Part shown: positions 53,252 through 61,957 of the stretch, piece after piece | Position numbering within the stretch: position 1 is the stretch's first letter | How the letters are laid out: every line of letters starts with the position of its first letter | Assembly: GCA_025359785.1 (NCBI GenBank) | Contig: JANYET010000034.1 | Location: 35,712-99,711 of the forward strand | DNA: 64,000 nucleotides | Direction of reading: 5' to 3' | Source: Alphaproteobacteria bacterium | Lineage (GTDB): Bacteria > Pseudomonadota > Alphaproteobacteria > Caulobacterales > Caulobacteraceae | Notes under the pieces: generated by a model | Databases searched by the model: none | What the model was told of the DNA's origin: nothing | Seen by the model: only the letters and a program-made list of their open reading frames with translations | Program-made: the position numbers and the translations under genes

Positions 53252-53836
53252 ATGCATCTCGATCCAAGTCAGGAAACCCTGTTTGGCGTCACGGTCGGCG
53301 CCCTGCTGGCCTCGGTCGGCGGCCTGCTGTCCGGCCGGTTCGAGCAGCACCTGCGCCGCCGCGAGCGCGAGCAGAGCGCCGCCCAGCTGTTCGGCGAGAT
53401 CCTGGCGGCGTTGAAGCTGATCCTGCGGTTGGCGAACCAGGCGGTCGGTCGCGGCGAGCCCTTCGGCCCGATCACCCAGCGGTTCCTGAAGGCGGCGCAT
53501 CGCGAGACCCAGATCTACGACCGCAACCGCGAGACCCTGTTCGACGTGCGCGACCCCGCCCTGCGCGCCCGCACCCACCTCCTGCTGCTGCAGATCAGCC
53601 TGACGCTCGACGCGCTGTTCGAGGCCACCCAGGCGATCGCCAATTCCGCCGTCACCCCCGACCCCGATCCGCGCGGCGCGTCGTTCGATTTCCTGATGGA
53701 TCTCGACGCCATGATCCCGCCGCTGCTGGCGATGTACGAGACCATCGCGCGCCAGACGTTCGACGCCCACGACGCCGCGATCCAACAGACCCTGAGGCCC
53801 CGCCCGGCGGCGGAGGCGGAGGCGACGTTGAGCTAG
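53252..53836 (+). CDS. Hypothetical protein with one membrane segment
   Basis: 194 aa. The N-terminus has a weak membrane segment (FGVTVGALLASVGGLLSG), then long helices (LRRREREQSAAQLFGEILAA, LKLILRLANQAVGRG). A conserved-looking stretch AHRETQIYDRNRETLFDVRD and an Asp-rich FDFLMDLDAMIPPLLAMYET follow. It is predicted all-helical and membrane-anchored. I do not recognise the family. It is divergent from the lipoprotein gene. Confidence 0.7.
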   Translation: MHLDPSQETLFGVTVGALLASVGGLLSGRFEQHLRRREREQSAAQLFGEILAALKLILRLANQAVGRGEPFGPITQRFLKAAHRETQIYDRNRETLFDVRDPALRARTHLLLLQISLTLDALFEATQAIANSAVTPDPDPRGASFDFLMDLDAMIPPLLAMYETIARQTFDAHDAAIQQTLRPRPAAEAEATLS

Positions 53837-53959
53837 GACGGACCCCCCGAATCCACGGCCTGGCGTCGCCGATGCGCCGCGCCGGTAGTGTCTCAGTTTG
53901 AAATCGGCCGCCGTTGACAAGCATGGCGCCAGATCGGGGCTGGGGCTATCTTCGGCGGC

Positions 53960-54142
53960 ATGAAGGTCCGGACCCTCAGTATCGGCATCTCTGTCGCCCA
54001 ACTCGCCGTCGGCATTATGACTGTCAGCTGGGGCCTGATTGATCGCTCATGGCCATTTGTTTCCGTCGGCGGCTTGGTGGCCTTATGGGCGGTTTTCAAG
54101 CTGTTCGCGGTACACGAAATTCAGAGACGTCCCCATGCCTAA
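53960..54142 (+). CDS. Small two-helix membrane protein, unknown
   Basis: 60 aa. Two hydrophobic segments, GISVAQLAVGIMTVSWGLI and WPFVSVGGLVALWAVFKLFA, are joined by a short polar loop. It overlaps the next small gene by 8 bp (starts 54135), which argues for real translation. Its function is unknown. It begins a stretch of small accessory genes leading to the tRNA-Ala element. Confidence 0.55.
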   Translation: MKVRTLSIGISVAQLAVGIMTVSWGLIDRSWPFVSVGGLVALWAVFKLFAVHEIQRRPHA

Positions 54143-54464
54143 AGGCCCCCAAGGACAGAAGCGCCCCGCTGACGCCATCGGACTGGCCGTCATGGTCGGC
54201 AGGATCGCGACGGGTGAGATTGAGGATAGCCCGGCGCCAACCAAGCCGGTGAATTATGGCGACGGGTTTAGCTGCCGGCGCCGTCGCCCGCCTTCGCGCG
54301 GATTCCGGCTATTCGAGTCGGCCGGGCTTCCGCAGCAGATCCTCCATCCTCCGCGCCCCATGCAACACGCGCCAGATCGCGATGCCGTCGCCTTCGGCGA
54401 GCGGCTCGTAGAAGATGACGTAGGGACGGACCACCAGGCTGCGCGGGCCGCCGTCGAACTCTGA
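54135..54464 (+). pseudogene. Truncated RNA-binding-like small protein gene
   Basis: The first about 44 residues (MPKGPQGQKRPADAIGLAVM, then VGRIATGEIED) match a widespread family of about 60-90 aa hypothetical proteins that usually end in a Gly/Lys/Arg-rich GGKARA-type tail. Here the sequence changes after about 54265 into Arg/Pro-rich residues antisense to the toxin gene, and the frame runs on to 54464. I read this as a gene whose 3' half was replaced when the toxin-antitoxin block arrived. Confidence 0.55.
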
Positions 54465-54626
54465 CCGCTCCCGGCCGATGTACGGGGCTGACGCCACCAC
54501 CTCCAGAGCCCCGTAGATGCGGGCAAGGAACGTATCGGCGATGGCGGGAGAGCTCTCGCCGGCGATGTAGGTCCAGATGTTTAGGAGGTCGGCGCGCGCA
54601 AGCGGCGTCCGAAGGATGCGGGCCAT
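54309..54626 (-). CDS. RelE/ParE family toxin
   Basis: 105 aa. The ParE-like fold is visible as LRTPLARADLLNIWTYIAGE then FLARIYGALEVVASAPYIGR and LVVRPYVIFYEPLAEGDGIA, ending in IWRVLHGARRMEDLL, the classic C-terminus of ParE/RelE toxins. ParE toxins poison gyrase and RelE toxins cleave mRNA; this sequence reads more like ParE. It lies 15 bp downstream of a small acidic antitoxin gene. Confidence 0.87.
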   Translation of the reverse strand: MARILRTPLARADLLNIWTYIAGESSPAIADTFLARIYGALEVVASAPYIGRERSEFDGGPRSLVVRPYVIFYEPLAEGDGIAIWRVLHGARRMEDLLRKPGRLE

Positions 54627-54641
54627 GAAACGGAGAGGCCG

Positions 54642-54836
54642 CTATCGCCCCGCGCGGGCGTCGCGCAGCATCGCGTCGAGCGGCTCAAGCTGCGTCGCCT
54701 CGCCGCGCGCGATCTGCTCGCGGCCGGCCGCCAGCTTCGTGGCAAGGTCATCGTGTTCGTCGGCCAGGAACTGGTCGATGTCGGCATCCGTATCGGGAAG
54801 CGCCGCCCGCTGCATGTTGGTCGCCTTGGCGTTCAT
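54642..54836 (-). CDS. Antitoxin of the ParE-like toxin
   Basis: 64 aa, acidic and helical (TDADIDQFLADEHDDLATKL, REQIARGEATQLEPLDAML). Its size, position 15 bp upstream of the toxin gene and charge fit ParD-type or related antitoxins. No clear ribbon-helix-helix is visible at the N-terminus, so autoregulation is uncertain. The pair begins about 60 bp to the left of the tRNA-Ala element's left end. Confidence 0.72.
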   Translation of the reverse strand: MNAKATNMQRAALPDTDADIDQFLADEHDDLATKLAAGREQIARGEATQLEPLDAMLRDARAGR

Positions 54837-54869
54837 ACAACGAGTTTAGCACAGCGCACCCAAACGGCG

Positions 54870-54897
54870 AAGGCCCGCCGGTTTCCCGGCGGGCCTT
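54870..54897 (-). terminator. Displaced terminator hairpin at the element's left end
   Basis: AAGGCCCGCCGG (54870-54881) and CCGGCGGGCCTT (54886-54897) form a perfect 12-bp stem with a 4-nt loop. On the minus strand it follows directly after a copy of the tRNA-Ala 3' end, so it was probably the terminator of tRNA-Ala before the element inserted. Confidence 0.7.
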
Positions 54898-54898
54898 C

Positions 54899-54916
54899 AT
54901 GGTGGAGCTTAGCGGA
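54899..54916. repeat. Left attachment site, copy of the tRNA-Ala 3' end
   Basis: The 18 bp ATGGTGGAGCTTAGCGGA are identical and in the same orientation to 59088-59105, where they form the 3' end of tRNA-Ala. The next two bases differ and then CGAA matches again. This is the expected product of tyrosine-integrase insertion in a tRNA gene. Confidence 0.88.
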
Positions 54917-55019
54917 TACGAAGCATCCACTGATTTTCCAAGGCTTTTTTCGACTGAATGTTACAGTTGAGAGAGGCCGATGTAGCAGCGGCGACGCTCT
55001 TTGGGAAGGCGTGCGCCCC

Positions 55020-55289
55020 TCAAATGAACGGAAGGATGTCCAGAGGGTCAAAGTCCTTCTTGGAACCGCCCTCGCGGAGATAGCGGGTCCGTCTGGATCG
55101 AGCTGAGAACAGGACGCAGACGGCGGCGACTAGGCCAACGAGGGTTGCGGTGCCGCCAATCACTAGGAGCCCGGTCATCCAATCGCTCGCGCGAAGTTCA
55201 GCCCACCTCGTTCTCGGCATGGCGAAGCCAAGCGATATGCTCATGCACAGCGCAGTTGCGACCGCAGCGGTGAAGAACCGTCCGAGCAT
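55020..55289 (-). CDS. Small membrane protein of the integrative element
   Basis: 89 aa. A signal- or helix-like N-terminus (FFTAAVATALCMSISLGFA), a second hydrophobic helix (MTGLLVIGGTATLVGLVAAV) and a basic-acidic tail (SRRTRYLREGGSKKDFDPLD) are visible. No family is known to me. It lies just inside the left attachment site and is transcribed outward, toward the chromosome. Confidence 0.6.
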   Translation of the reverse strand: MLGRFFTAAVATALCMSISLGFAMPRTRWAELRASDWMTGLLVIGGTATLVGLVAAVCVLFSARSRRTRYLREGGSKKDFDPLDILPFI

Positions 55290-55525
55290 CGAACACTCTC
55301 AATAGTTGAGCTTATCAGCACCGCGAAGGGTCGTGCTGTCAACGACACCGGCAGCGTAGCGCCTCACTTCACGACATGGATTGGTGCTCCGCACGCGAGA
55401 GAGCACATGAGACTTCAGCGCAGGCGGACAGTCCCCATGGGGCGGGCCGGGCGGCTTTCGCCAAGGCTTGACCACAAGCGCCTCACGCCATATCAATCCT
55501 ACTAACGACTGTTACGAGGAATGTT

Positions 55526-56233
55526 ATGGCTACTCAGTTCATCGCCTACCACCGTGTGTCTACCGCTAAGCAGGGCGCGTCGGGGCTCGGGATCGCAGCG
55601 CAGCGACAGGCGGTGCGGGACCACGTAGCGGCCCACGGCGGCGAACTGATCGGGGAGTTCGAGGAGGTCGAGAGCGGCAAGCGGTCGGACCGGCCTGCCT
55701 TGGCTGAGGCGATGGAGCGGTGCCGCCTGACGGGCTCGACGCTGCTGATCGCCAAGCTGGACCGGCTTAGCCGTAACGTCCATTTCCTGTCGGGCCTGAT
55801 GGAACAGGGCGTGGATTTCATCGCCTGTGACATGCCCACCGCGAACCGGCTCACCGTGCATATCATGGCGGCGGTGGCGCAGCAGGAGCGGGAGGCTATC
55901 TCGGCCCGCACCACGGCGGCGCTCGGCTCAATCCGGGCCAAGCTGGCGGCGGGCGAGGCGCACGTCTCGCGCCGGTCGGGACGGCCCGTCACCCGGCTCG
56001 GCAATCCCCAGGGGCTGACGGTGCGCAGGCCCGACCTCGGCACGGCGGCGAAGCGGGACAAGGCCGATGCGTTCGCGTCCGGCGTGCTGCCGACCATCCG
56101 GGGGCTACAGGCTGACGGCGCGGTGTCGCTGGCCGCCATCGCGTCGGGACTGAACGCCCTGCGGGTGCGGACGGCGCGGGGAAACGGCTGGACGCCAATG
56201 GCGGTGAAGCGGGTGATCGACCGGGCGGCCTGA
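55526..56233 (+). CDS. Serine recombinase (resolvase/invertase family)
   Basis: 235 aa. The catalytic Ser12 is in FIAYHRVSTAKQGASGLG, followed by QRQAVRDHVAAHGGELIGEF, AKLDRLSRNVHFLSGLM (active-site Arg pair) and HIMAAVAQQEREAISARTTA. The C-terminal part ends with an HTH-like segment (GWTPMAVKRVIDRA). Length fits small resolvases. It can catalyse site-specific inversion or resolution. It is independent of the tyrosine integrase 1.3 kb away in the same element. Confidence 0.9.
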   Translation: MATQFIAYHRVSTAKQGASGLGIAAQRQAVRDHVAAHGGELIGEFEEVESGKRSDRPALAEAMERCRLTGSTLLIAKLDRLSRNVHFLSGLMEQGVDFIACDMPTANRLTVHIMAAVAQQEREAISARTTAALGSIRAKLAAGEAHVSRRSGRPVTRLGNPQGLTVRRPDLGTAAKRDKADAFASGVLPTIRGLQADGAVSLAAIASGLNALRVRTARGNGWTPMAVKRVIDRAA

Positions 56234-56785
56234 CGACGCCCCGCCAAGCCCCACAGGCGGCCCGTGGGCGGCTTTGCCGGGGTCTTCGGCTAGTAGGGTA
56301 GCCGCCGGGTTCGGACCAGCCTCAGCGGCCCGGAAAATCAGCAACGTGGAAGTACGATTGAACATCCATGAGGAGCAGATCGGCCATCGGTCCTCCCCCT
56401 ATTAGTTTAGGGAGATAATAGCTGATTTAATCCTATTTATATAACTCCGGTTTAACCTATTAGTTAACTCCACTATAAAGGGGTGTTAGCCGAACGATTT
56501 GAAGGAATGATGTTCTCTGATTTTCCTACTGCTAACGACCGGATTTAATACAGCTTACACATAGCGGTCGCAGCGATCAAATCCTTGGGCCTAAGACACC
56601 AGTGACGCCCTCACTCACCGACCTGAAATCCGTCTGCGATCCTTGCGGCTAAGCCGCCTCCGGCCTTGACCTTAGTTACGATACCATCCGGGGAGAAAAC
56701 GATTTTCCTGGCCGTATTGCTGCTAGCGTTCGCACGAGGCGCATCTGTCTCGTTTTGCGCTTTGCCAATCGAACCACAAGCAGCC
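56234..56785. other. AT-rich non-coding segment within the element
   Basis: 552 bp with no convincing gene. From about 56398 to 56560 the sequence is strikingly AT-rich compared with the rest of the window. CTATTAGTT is repeated at 56399 and 56458, and GTTTAACCTATTAGTTAAC is nearly palindromic. It could hold promoters of the flanking genes, an origin-like region or a recombinase site. Confidence 0.55.
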
Positions 56786-57469
56786 TTAGCGGCAGCCGGT
56801 GAACACGCCCCTCTTGGCGTCGAAGCAAAAGCTTTCGGCAGGGAGGGCTTTGTTGCGGCCGATAATGATCCCGCGTCGCATGTCTTTGATGGTGCCGGTG
56901 GTCCGCGTTCCGGTTACAGCGACCCTCAATCCGCCATCAAGGAAACGCCAGCGATATAGGTCCGCTGTATCCATCGGCACGAGTGGGGCGGACGCCAGTT
57001 CCATGCTCTTGTGGTCCCATAGGACCGAGATTGCCTCCTTCTGGAACTGGAGGAGCGACACCGATTGCTCTCTGATGTTCGTGCCAGTTGCAGGGATGTA
57101 TCTGACCTCTAGCGTGGCGTTGCCCTGGATCGCCGGGCCAGCAGTGGCATGGTCAACATATCCGAGGTCTAAGTCGGCTAGGCGGCGACCGGCGCAGTCT
57201 GCCACGAAGACCTTACCCTCAGGTGGCCCCTCCCAAGAGACTAGGACCCACTGGAGGGTTCTACCGGCCTGTCTGAATAGCCGGTGCTCGACCTTCACCG
57301 GTCCTACTAGGTCCCCCAAGATACTTGAGGCGTCCAAAGCACGACATGATGCTTGAGCGGGGCTTGGGTGCCGAGCGGTGCGCGCAATGGCAGCCGTTCC
57401 ATGCAGGCAGAGCAGCATGGCGATTGGGGCCCATAACCTGCTCTGAAATCTCAAGCGCGCCTCCCACAT
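56786..57469 (-). CDS. Unknown secreted protein, cargo of the integrative element
   Basis: 227 aa. An N-terminal signal peptide (LWAPIAMLLCLHGTAAIA) ends before ARTARHPSP. The mature part contains QWVLVSWEGPPEGKVFVADC, LADLDLGYVDHATAGPAIQ, LEVRYIPATGTNIREQSVSL and VLWDHKSMELASAPLVPMDT. This is a beta-rich domain with at least four Cys (ASCRA, FVADCAG, FCFD, GCR), so disulfides are possible. I cannot name a family. It lies 69 bp downstream of the integrase gene on the same strand. Confidence 0.7.
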   Translation of the reverse strand: MWEARLRFQSRLWAPIAMLLCLHGTAAIARTARHPSPAQASCRALDASSILGDLVGPVKVEHRLFRQAGRTLQWVLVSWEGPPEGKVFVADCAGRRLADLDLGYVDHATAGPAIQGNATLEVRYIPATGTNIREQSVSLLQFQKEAISVLWDHKSMELASAPLVPMDTADLYRWRFLDGGLRVAVTGTRTTGTIKDMRRGIIIGRNKALPAESFCFDAKRGVFTGCR

Positions 57470-57538
57470 CGCGAGCAGTCTAATCAGTTCACACGTAAGC
57501 TTTGCAATGGCCGACCGTCGCTGTCTGGCGTCCCGGCC

Positions 57539-58996
57539 TCACTCCACGATCAGAGACGGGGCATCGGATGCGAGGCGATACGGATCGGCGCGCGGGGCAG
57601 ACGGCGGAGTGAAGCCCGGCACGCGATAACGGCGCATGGCTTCCACGAGCGGGCTCAGTTGCGGTGTCGGGCCGCCGTACTTGGCCTTAACCTCCGGTCC
57701 CGTGTGACCCATGATCGCCATCACCTCGACATCCGGGATGCCGACCTGAAGGGCGTAGAAGCGGAAGCTGTGACGGAAGGAGTGGAACACCATTCGCGGA
57801 TCGGTGACGCCGCAGACCTTGCGCAGGTAGCGACCAAACCACTTCGACCAGTTGGCGGTGATGTGATCGTACTTATCGGGCCGCAGCGCGCCGAAGATGC
57901 GGGCTTGGCCCTTGGTCCCGGCGGCGAAGTCCAGAAAGCCTAGGCGAATGAGGTCGGCATGGATCGGGACGCGACGCGCGCTCCCGGCGTTCTTGAGCTT
58001 AAGGCCCTCGCTCCTGTTCGCGACGATGCGGATCACCCATGCCGTTTCGTCCACGTCGCCGTTGTTCGCATCGACGTAGGTTTCTTGCAGGATGTCCGAG
58101 GGACGAAGCTGACCAAGCTCATTCAACCTCGCCCCCGTGAACAACGCCAACAACGGCAGCCAATAGGCCGCCTCGCCCGATCCGGCGGCGGGACGTTCGG
58201 CTTGCAGGAAGACGGGTGAACCGAAGATCGCGGCGAGGGCCGGAAGATCGAACGGCAACATCTGATCTTCGGGATCGGCCTTGATCGTCACGCTGATGTC
58301 GGCGGCGGGGTTGTCCGGCCTGCGGCGCTGATCCTTTGCGGCGCGCATGAGGGTGTTGAAGAGGCGCAGCTTGACCCGTGCATTGCGCTGAGTGGTCTTC
58401 TCTAGGAGCTTGGCCCTGAACGTCCACACGTCGTCGGGCATGATCGCCTGGATAGGCACCTTGCCCATGAAGTCCTCAAACCAAGCGACCACCGCCCGCA
58501 TCCGGTCCACGGTCTTCTCATTGGTCTGGGTCAGAGCCCACTGATCCACAACGTCGCCCAGCGGATCGCCCTTAACTCGCGACTTGGCGGCCCGGCGCTC
58601 ATCCCGTAGCTCCGCCTGCCACTCCTTGTCGGCCACCTCGCGGTCAAGCATGGCGGCATGTCGGACTTGCGCCCGATACAGCGGGTCAATCTCCTTGCGG
58701 GCATCGACCTCCTGCCAATGCCGCTCCATCGCCTCCAGGCCCTCCCAATCGACATCGGGCTCAAGGGTGGCTTTGGTGGCCGCCGTCTGCTGCGCCTTGG
58801 CGGCGCGGGCAACACGCATCTCGGTGAACCGCCGTCGATAGGCGAGCTTCGCTTCGAGGTGCCGCCCCTTGGCGGTTTCGCAGTCCGGCGTGAGAAGGGA
58901 TCGCCATTCCTGCTTTGCGCCCCAGGCGCTGTGCAGGTCCCGAGGGATGGCCTGTTGAATGTAGTAGATCGCGCCGCGACGGGGAATACGAGCCAT
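57539..58996 (-). CDS. Tyrosine integrase of the tRNA-Ala element
   Basis: 485 aa. An N-terminal arm and core-binding region (about 1-210) is followed by the catalytic domain. The conserved residues are Arg in LFTGARLNELGQLR, Lys in LKNAGSARRVPIH, His-x-x-Arg in FHSFRHSFRFYA, His in IMGHTGPEVK and Tyr in AKYGG. It starts about 90 bp from the tRNA-Ala attachment site, in the orientation usual for tRNA-directed integrases. It should catalyse insertion and excision between the 18-bp repeats. Confidence 0.94.
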   Translation of the reverse strand: MARIPRRGAIYYIQQAIPRDLHSAWGAKQEWRSLLTPDCETAKGRHLEAKLAYRRRFTEMRVARAAKAQQTAATKATLEPDVDWEGLEAMERHWQEVDARKEIDPLYRAQVRHAAMLDREVADKEWQAELRDERRAAKSRVKGDPLGDVVDQWALTQTNEKTVDRMRAVVAWFEDFMGKVPIQAIMPDDVWTFRAKLLEKTTQRNARVKLRLFNTLMRAAKDQRRRPDNPAADISVTIKADPEDQMLPFDLPALAAIFGSPVFLQAERPAAGSGEAAYWLPLLALFTGARLNELGQLRPSDILQETYVDANNGDVDETAWVIRIVANRSEGLKLKNAGSARRVPIHADLIRLGFLDFAAGTKGQARIFGALRPDKYDHITANWSKWFGRYLRKVCGVTDPRMVFHSFRHSFRFYALQVGIPDVEVMAIMGHTGPEVKAKYGGPTPQLSPLVEAMRRYRVPGFTPPSAPRADPYRLASDAPSLIVE

Positions 58997-59055
58997 GCCG
59001 TTACATCCTATGCCAGATGTAACACACCGTCGTCATAAGCCTTTGGAAAGTGGAC

Positions 59056-59087
59056 CCTTCCCCGACCCTACGAGGGCCGGGGAAAGG
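59056..59087 (-). terminator. Replacement hairpin behind tRNA-Ala supplied by the element
   Basis: On the minus strand, just after the tRNA CCA end, a hairpin forms from CCTTTCCCCG (59078-59087) and CGGGGAAGG (59056-59064), with an inner stem CCCT/AGGG. It belongs to the inserted element and may now end tRNA-Ala transcription in place of the displaced hairpin at 54870. Confidence 0.6.
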
Positions 59088-59088
59088 A

Positions 59089-59164
<76 letters not shown>

Positions 59165-59344
59165 AAACCTCCCGAAGGAGGGGTCTCGGGTCTTCCTTAA
59201 GGGCCGGGGCCCCAGGAAGGCGCGGAACCTATTCAAACACCCTTGCGCGATCAACCCACCATTTTGGGCTTTTTCGCGCGCGCCGTCTCCTCTCCCCCCG
59301 CGAAGCGGAGAGGGAGAGGATCAAGGAGAGGGCTCTTTAAGACC

Positions 59345-59815
59345 CTACCGGTCGTCTTCCCCTTCGCCCGGCAGGCCTTCGATCTCGGTTTCGTCGAACT
59401 CGTCGTCTTCGTCCTCTTCGAGGAACGGCACGTCGGCGTCGTCTTCCTCGACTTCTTCCTCGTCGGTGAACTCGCCCAGGTCTTCGGAGACGGCGGGCGC
59501 CGGCTCGGCGTCATCGTCGTCATCGGCGGCCAGGACGGGATCGTCGATCACCTCGTCGAGCTCCGGGGTGACGACCTCTTCTTCCTCGTCCTCGTCCTCG
59601 GCTTCGGCGTCGTCCTTCACCTGGTCGTCGCGCTCTTCCTCGGCTTCCGGCTCTGGGGCGGCCGAGCGGGCGCGGACGCGGCGGTTGCGCACGGCCTCGT
59701 CAGGATCGAACTCGTGGTCGCACTTGGGGCAGTGCGCCGGACGCTTGGTCAGGTCGTAGAATTTCGCTTGGCAGTTGGGGCAGAGTTGCTTGGAGCCCAG
59801 CTCGGGATTGGCCAA
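59345..59815 (-). CDS. TIGR02300-like zinc-ribbon acidic protein
   Basis: 156 aa from TTG 59815, where the family sequence starts (ANPELGSKQLCPNCQAKFYD). A single zinc ribbon has CPNC and CPKC, about 18 residues apart, and FDPDEAV follows. The rest is almost entirely Glu/Asp with Val and Pro (DDDDDAEPAP, EEEVEEDDADVP). The family is conserved in alphaproteobacteria and its function is unknown. It is divergent from aroA. Confidence 0.87.
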   Translation of the reverse strand: MANPELGSKQLCPNCQAKFYDLTKRPAHCPKCDHEFDPDEAVRNRRVRARSAAPEPEAEEERDDQVKDDAEAEDEDEEEEVVTPELDEVIDDPVLAADDDDDAEPAPAVSEDLGEFTDEEEVEEDDADVPFLEEDEDDEFDETEIEGLPGEGEDDR

Positions 59816-59945
59816 AGGCGATGGTCCTTGAATATGTTTGGGGGTCGCAGTCGCGAAGCGGGCTCCCTTGCCACGCAGGAGGGCGGCTGTCAAAAGCAAT
59901 CCCCCTCACAAAAACTCGAAGTCCGTGGAGGCTCGTGTCCATCAA

Positions 59946-61286
59946 ATGACGGCGGCTCAGATGACCGCCCAGTGGGTAAGCAAGCGCTGTGGCCCGCTCA
60001 AGGGGGTGTTGCGCGCCCCGGGGGACAAATCCATTTCGCACCGCGCGCTCATCCTGGGCGCGCTGGCGCATGGCGTGACGCACGTCGAGGGCCTGCTGGA
60101 AGGCGAGGACGTCAAGCGCACGGCGCAGGCCATGGCGGCCTTCGGGGCCGGCGTCGAGCGGCTGGGTGAAGGCCATTGGCGGATCGCGGGCAAGGGCGGC
60201 TTCGCCGAGCCCGCCGACGTCATTGACTGCGGCAACGCCGGCACCGGCGTGCGCCTGATCATGGGCGCGGCGGCAGGTTTCGACCTGGTCGCGACCTTCA
60301 CCGGCGACGCCTCCCTGCGCGGGCGGCCGATGAACCGGGTGCTGAAGCCCCTGGGTGAGATGGGCGCGAGCTGGGTCTGCCGCGCCGGCGGCCGGCTTCC
60401 CCTGACGCTGAAGGGCGGAAACCTCGCGCGCGTCGCCTATCGCCTGCCGGAACCCTCGGCCCAGGTGAAGTCGGCGATCCTGCTGGCCGGCCTGCACGCC
60501 GACGGCGGCGTCGAGGTGATCGAGCCGCAGGCCACCCGCGACCATACCGAACGCATGCTCCGGGCCTTCGGCGCCCAGGTCGATGTGGCCGAAGACGGTG
60601 CGGGCCGGCGCATCGTGCTGCCCGCCGGCCAGAGCCTGACCGGAACCCGCGTGCGGGTGCCCGGCGATCCGTCGTCGGCGGCCTTCGCGCTGGTGGCGGC
60701 CCTCATCACGCCCGGCTCGGTGGTGACGGTGGAGGGCATGCTGCTCAACCCCTTGCGCATCGGTCTGCTCGAAACGCTGGGCGACATGGGCGCCGACCTT
60801 TCGGTGACCAACCTGCGCGAGGAGGGCGGCGAGAGCGTCGCCGACATCACCGCGCGCTATTCCGCCCTGACCGGCGTCGAGGTGCCGCCGGAGCGCGCGC
60901 CCTCGATGATCGACGAATACCCGATCCTGGCCGTCGCCGCGGCCTTCGCCGAGGGGCCGACGACGATGCGCGGCATCGGCGAGATGCGGGTCAAGGAGAG
61001 CGACCGGATCGCGCTGATGGCCGCCGGACTTTCGGCCTGTGGCGTGACCGTCGAGGAAGGCCCCGACAGCCTGACGGTGGTGGGTTCGGTGCGGGGTAAT
61101 CATCCCGTCGCCGGCGGCGCGCTGGTCACCACCCACGGCGACCACCGCATCGCCATGAGCCACCTGATCCTCGGCCTCGCCGCCGACCGGCCCGTCGCCG
61201 TCGACGAGCCCGGCATGATCGCCACCAGCTTCCCGGGCTTCCTGGATCTGATGCGATCGCTGGGCGCGGACATCGAGGCCTCATGA
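59946..61286 (+). CDS. aroA: 3-phosphoshikimate 1-carboxyvinyltransferase (class II-type EPSP synthase)
   Basis: 446 aa. It joins phosphoenolpyruvate to shikimate-3-phosphate in the chorismate pathway. Visible motifs are [20 protein letters not shown], the class II-like [55 protein letters not shown] and [40 protein letters not shown] is the last. The overall pattern is that of CP4-like class II enzymes, but the glyphosate-contact position has Gly99 (GNAGTG). It overlaps cmk by 4 nt. The second ATG (59961) is an alternative start. Confidence 0.94.
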   Translation: MTAAQMTAQWVSKRCGPLKGVLRAPGDKSISHRALILGALAHGVTHVEGLLEGEDVKRTAQAMAAFGAGVERLGEGHWRIAGKGGFAEPADVIDCGNAGTGVRLIMGAAAGFDLVATFTGDASLRGRPMNRVLKPLGEMGASWVCRAGGRLPLTLKGGNLARVAYRLPEPSAQVKSAILLAGLHADGGVEVIEPQATRDHTERMLRAFGAQVDVAEDGAGRRIVLPAGQSLTGTRVRVPGDPSSAAFALVAALITPGSVVTVEGMLLNPLRIGLLETLGDMGADLSVTNLREEGGESVADITARYSALTGVEVPPERAPSMIDEYPILAVAAAFAEGPTTMRGIGEMRVKESDRIALMAAGLSACGVTVEEGPDSLTVVGSVRGNHPVAGGALVTTHGDHRIAMSHLILGLAADRPVAVDEPGMIATSFPGFLDLMRSLGADIEAS

Positions 61287-61957
61287 GCGAGTACGAGAGC
61301 GACCAGCCACCCGGCTTTGTGATCGCGGTCGACGGCCCCGCCGCGTCGGGCAAGGGGACCATCGCGACCGGGCTCGGCGCGGCGTTCGGCCTGCCGGTGC
61401 TGGACACCGGCCTGCTCTATCGCTGCGTCGGCTATCTGGTGCAGAAGGCGGGCGAGAATCTCGACGACGCCGCCTCGGCCACCGCCGCCGCGATACTGCT
61501 GACCGCCGACCAACTCGCCAATCCGGCGCTGCGCACGCGGGCGGCCGGCGAGGCGGCGAGCCGGGTGGCGGTGCATCCGCGGGTCCGCGACGCCCTGCTG
61601 GAGTTCCAGCGCACCTTCGCCCGCCAGGAGGGCGGCGCGGTGCTGGATGGCCGCGATATCGGCACGGTGATCGCGCCCGACGCCGCGGCCAAGCTGTTCG
61701 TCACCGCCCGCGCCGAGGTCCGCGCGCACCGCCGCTGGACCCAGCTGAAGGCGCAGGGCGAGCGGGTCACGCTGAAGGCCGTCGCGGCCGACATCCGTCG
61801 CCGTGACGCCCGCGACGGGGGCCGCGACGCCGCGCCGATGACGCCCGCTGAGGACGCCGTCTTGCTGGACACCTCCGAAATGACTATAGAGCAGGCCGCC
61901 GATGCGGCCCGCCGCATCGTTGAGGCCGCGCGAGCCCGCTGGACCGTCTCCAGCTAG
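61283..61957 (+). CDS. cmk: Cytidylate kinase
   Basis: 224 aa. [19 protein letters not shown] is the P-loop, [20 protein letters not shown] is the CMP-binding segment, and [20 protein letters not shown] is the typical central motif. [20 protein letters not shown] is the conserved lid. It phosphorylates CMP and dCMP. The start overlaps the aroA stop (ATGA), and rpsA follows 159 bp downstream, the common aroA-cmk-rpsA order. Confidence 0.95.
   Translation: MSEYESDQPPGFVIAVDGPAASGKGTIATGLGAAFGLPVLDTGLLYRCVGYLVQKAGENLDDAASATAAAILLTADQLANPALRTRAAGEAASRVAVHPRVRDALLEFQRTFARQEGGAVLDGRDIGTVIAPDAAAKLFVTARAEVRAHRRWTQLKAQGERVTLKAVAADIRRRDARDGGRDAAPMTPAEDAVLLDTSEMTIEQAADAARRIVEAARARWTVSS

Noticed and set aside
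55299..55496. 65-codon minus-strand frame before the serine recombinase
   Set aside because: Composition is non-protein-like and there is no ribosome site; it covers the recombinase promoter region.
56666..56959. 97-codon plus-strand frame in the element
   Set aside because: Most of it is antisense to the secreted cargo gene, and its apparent signal sequence has no ribosome site.
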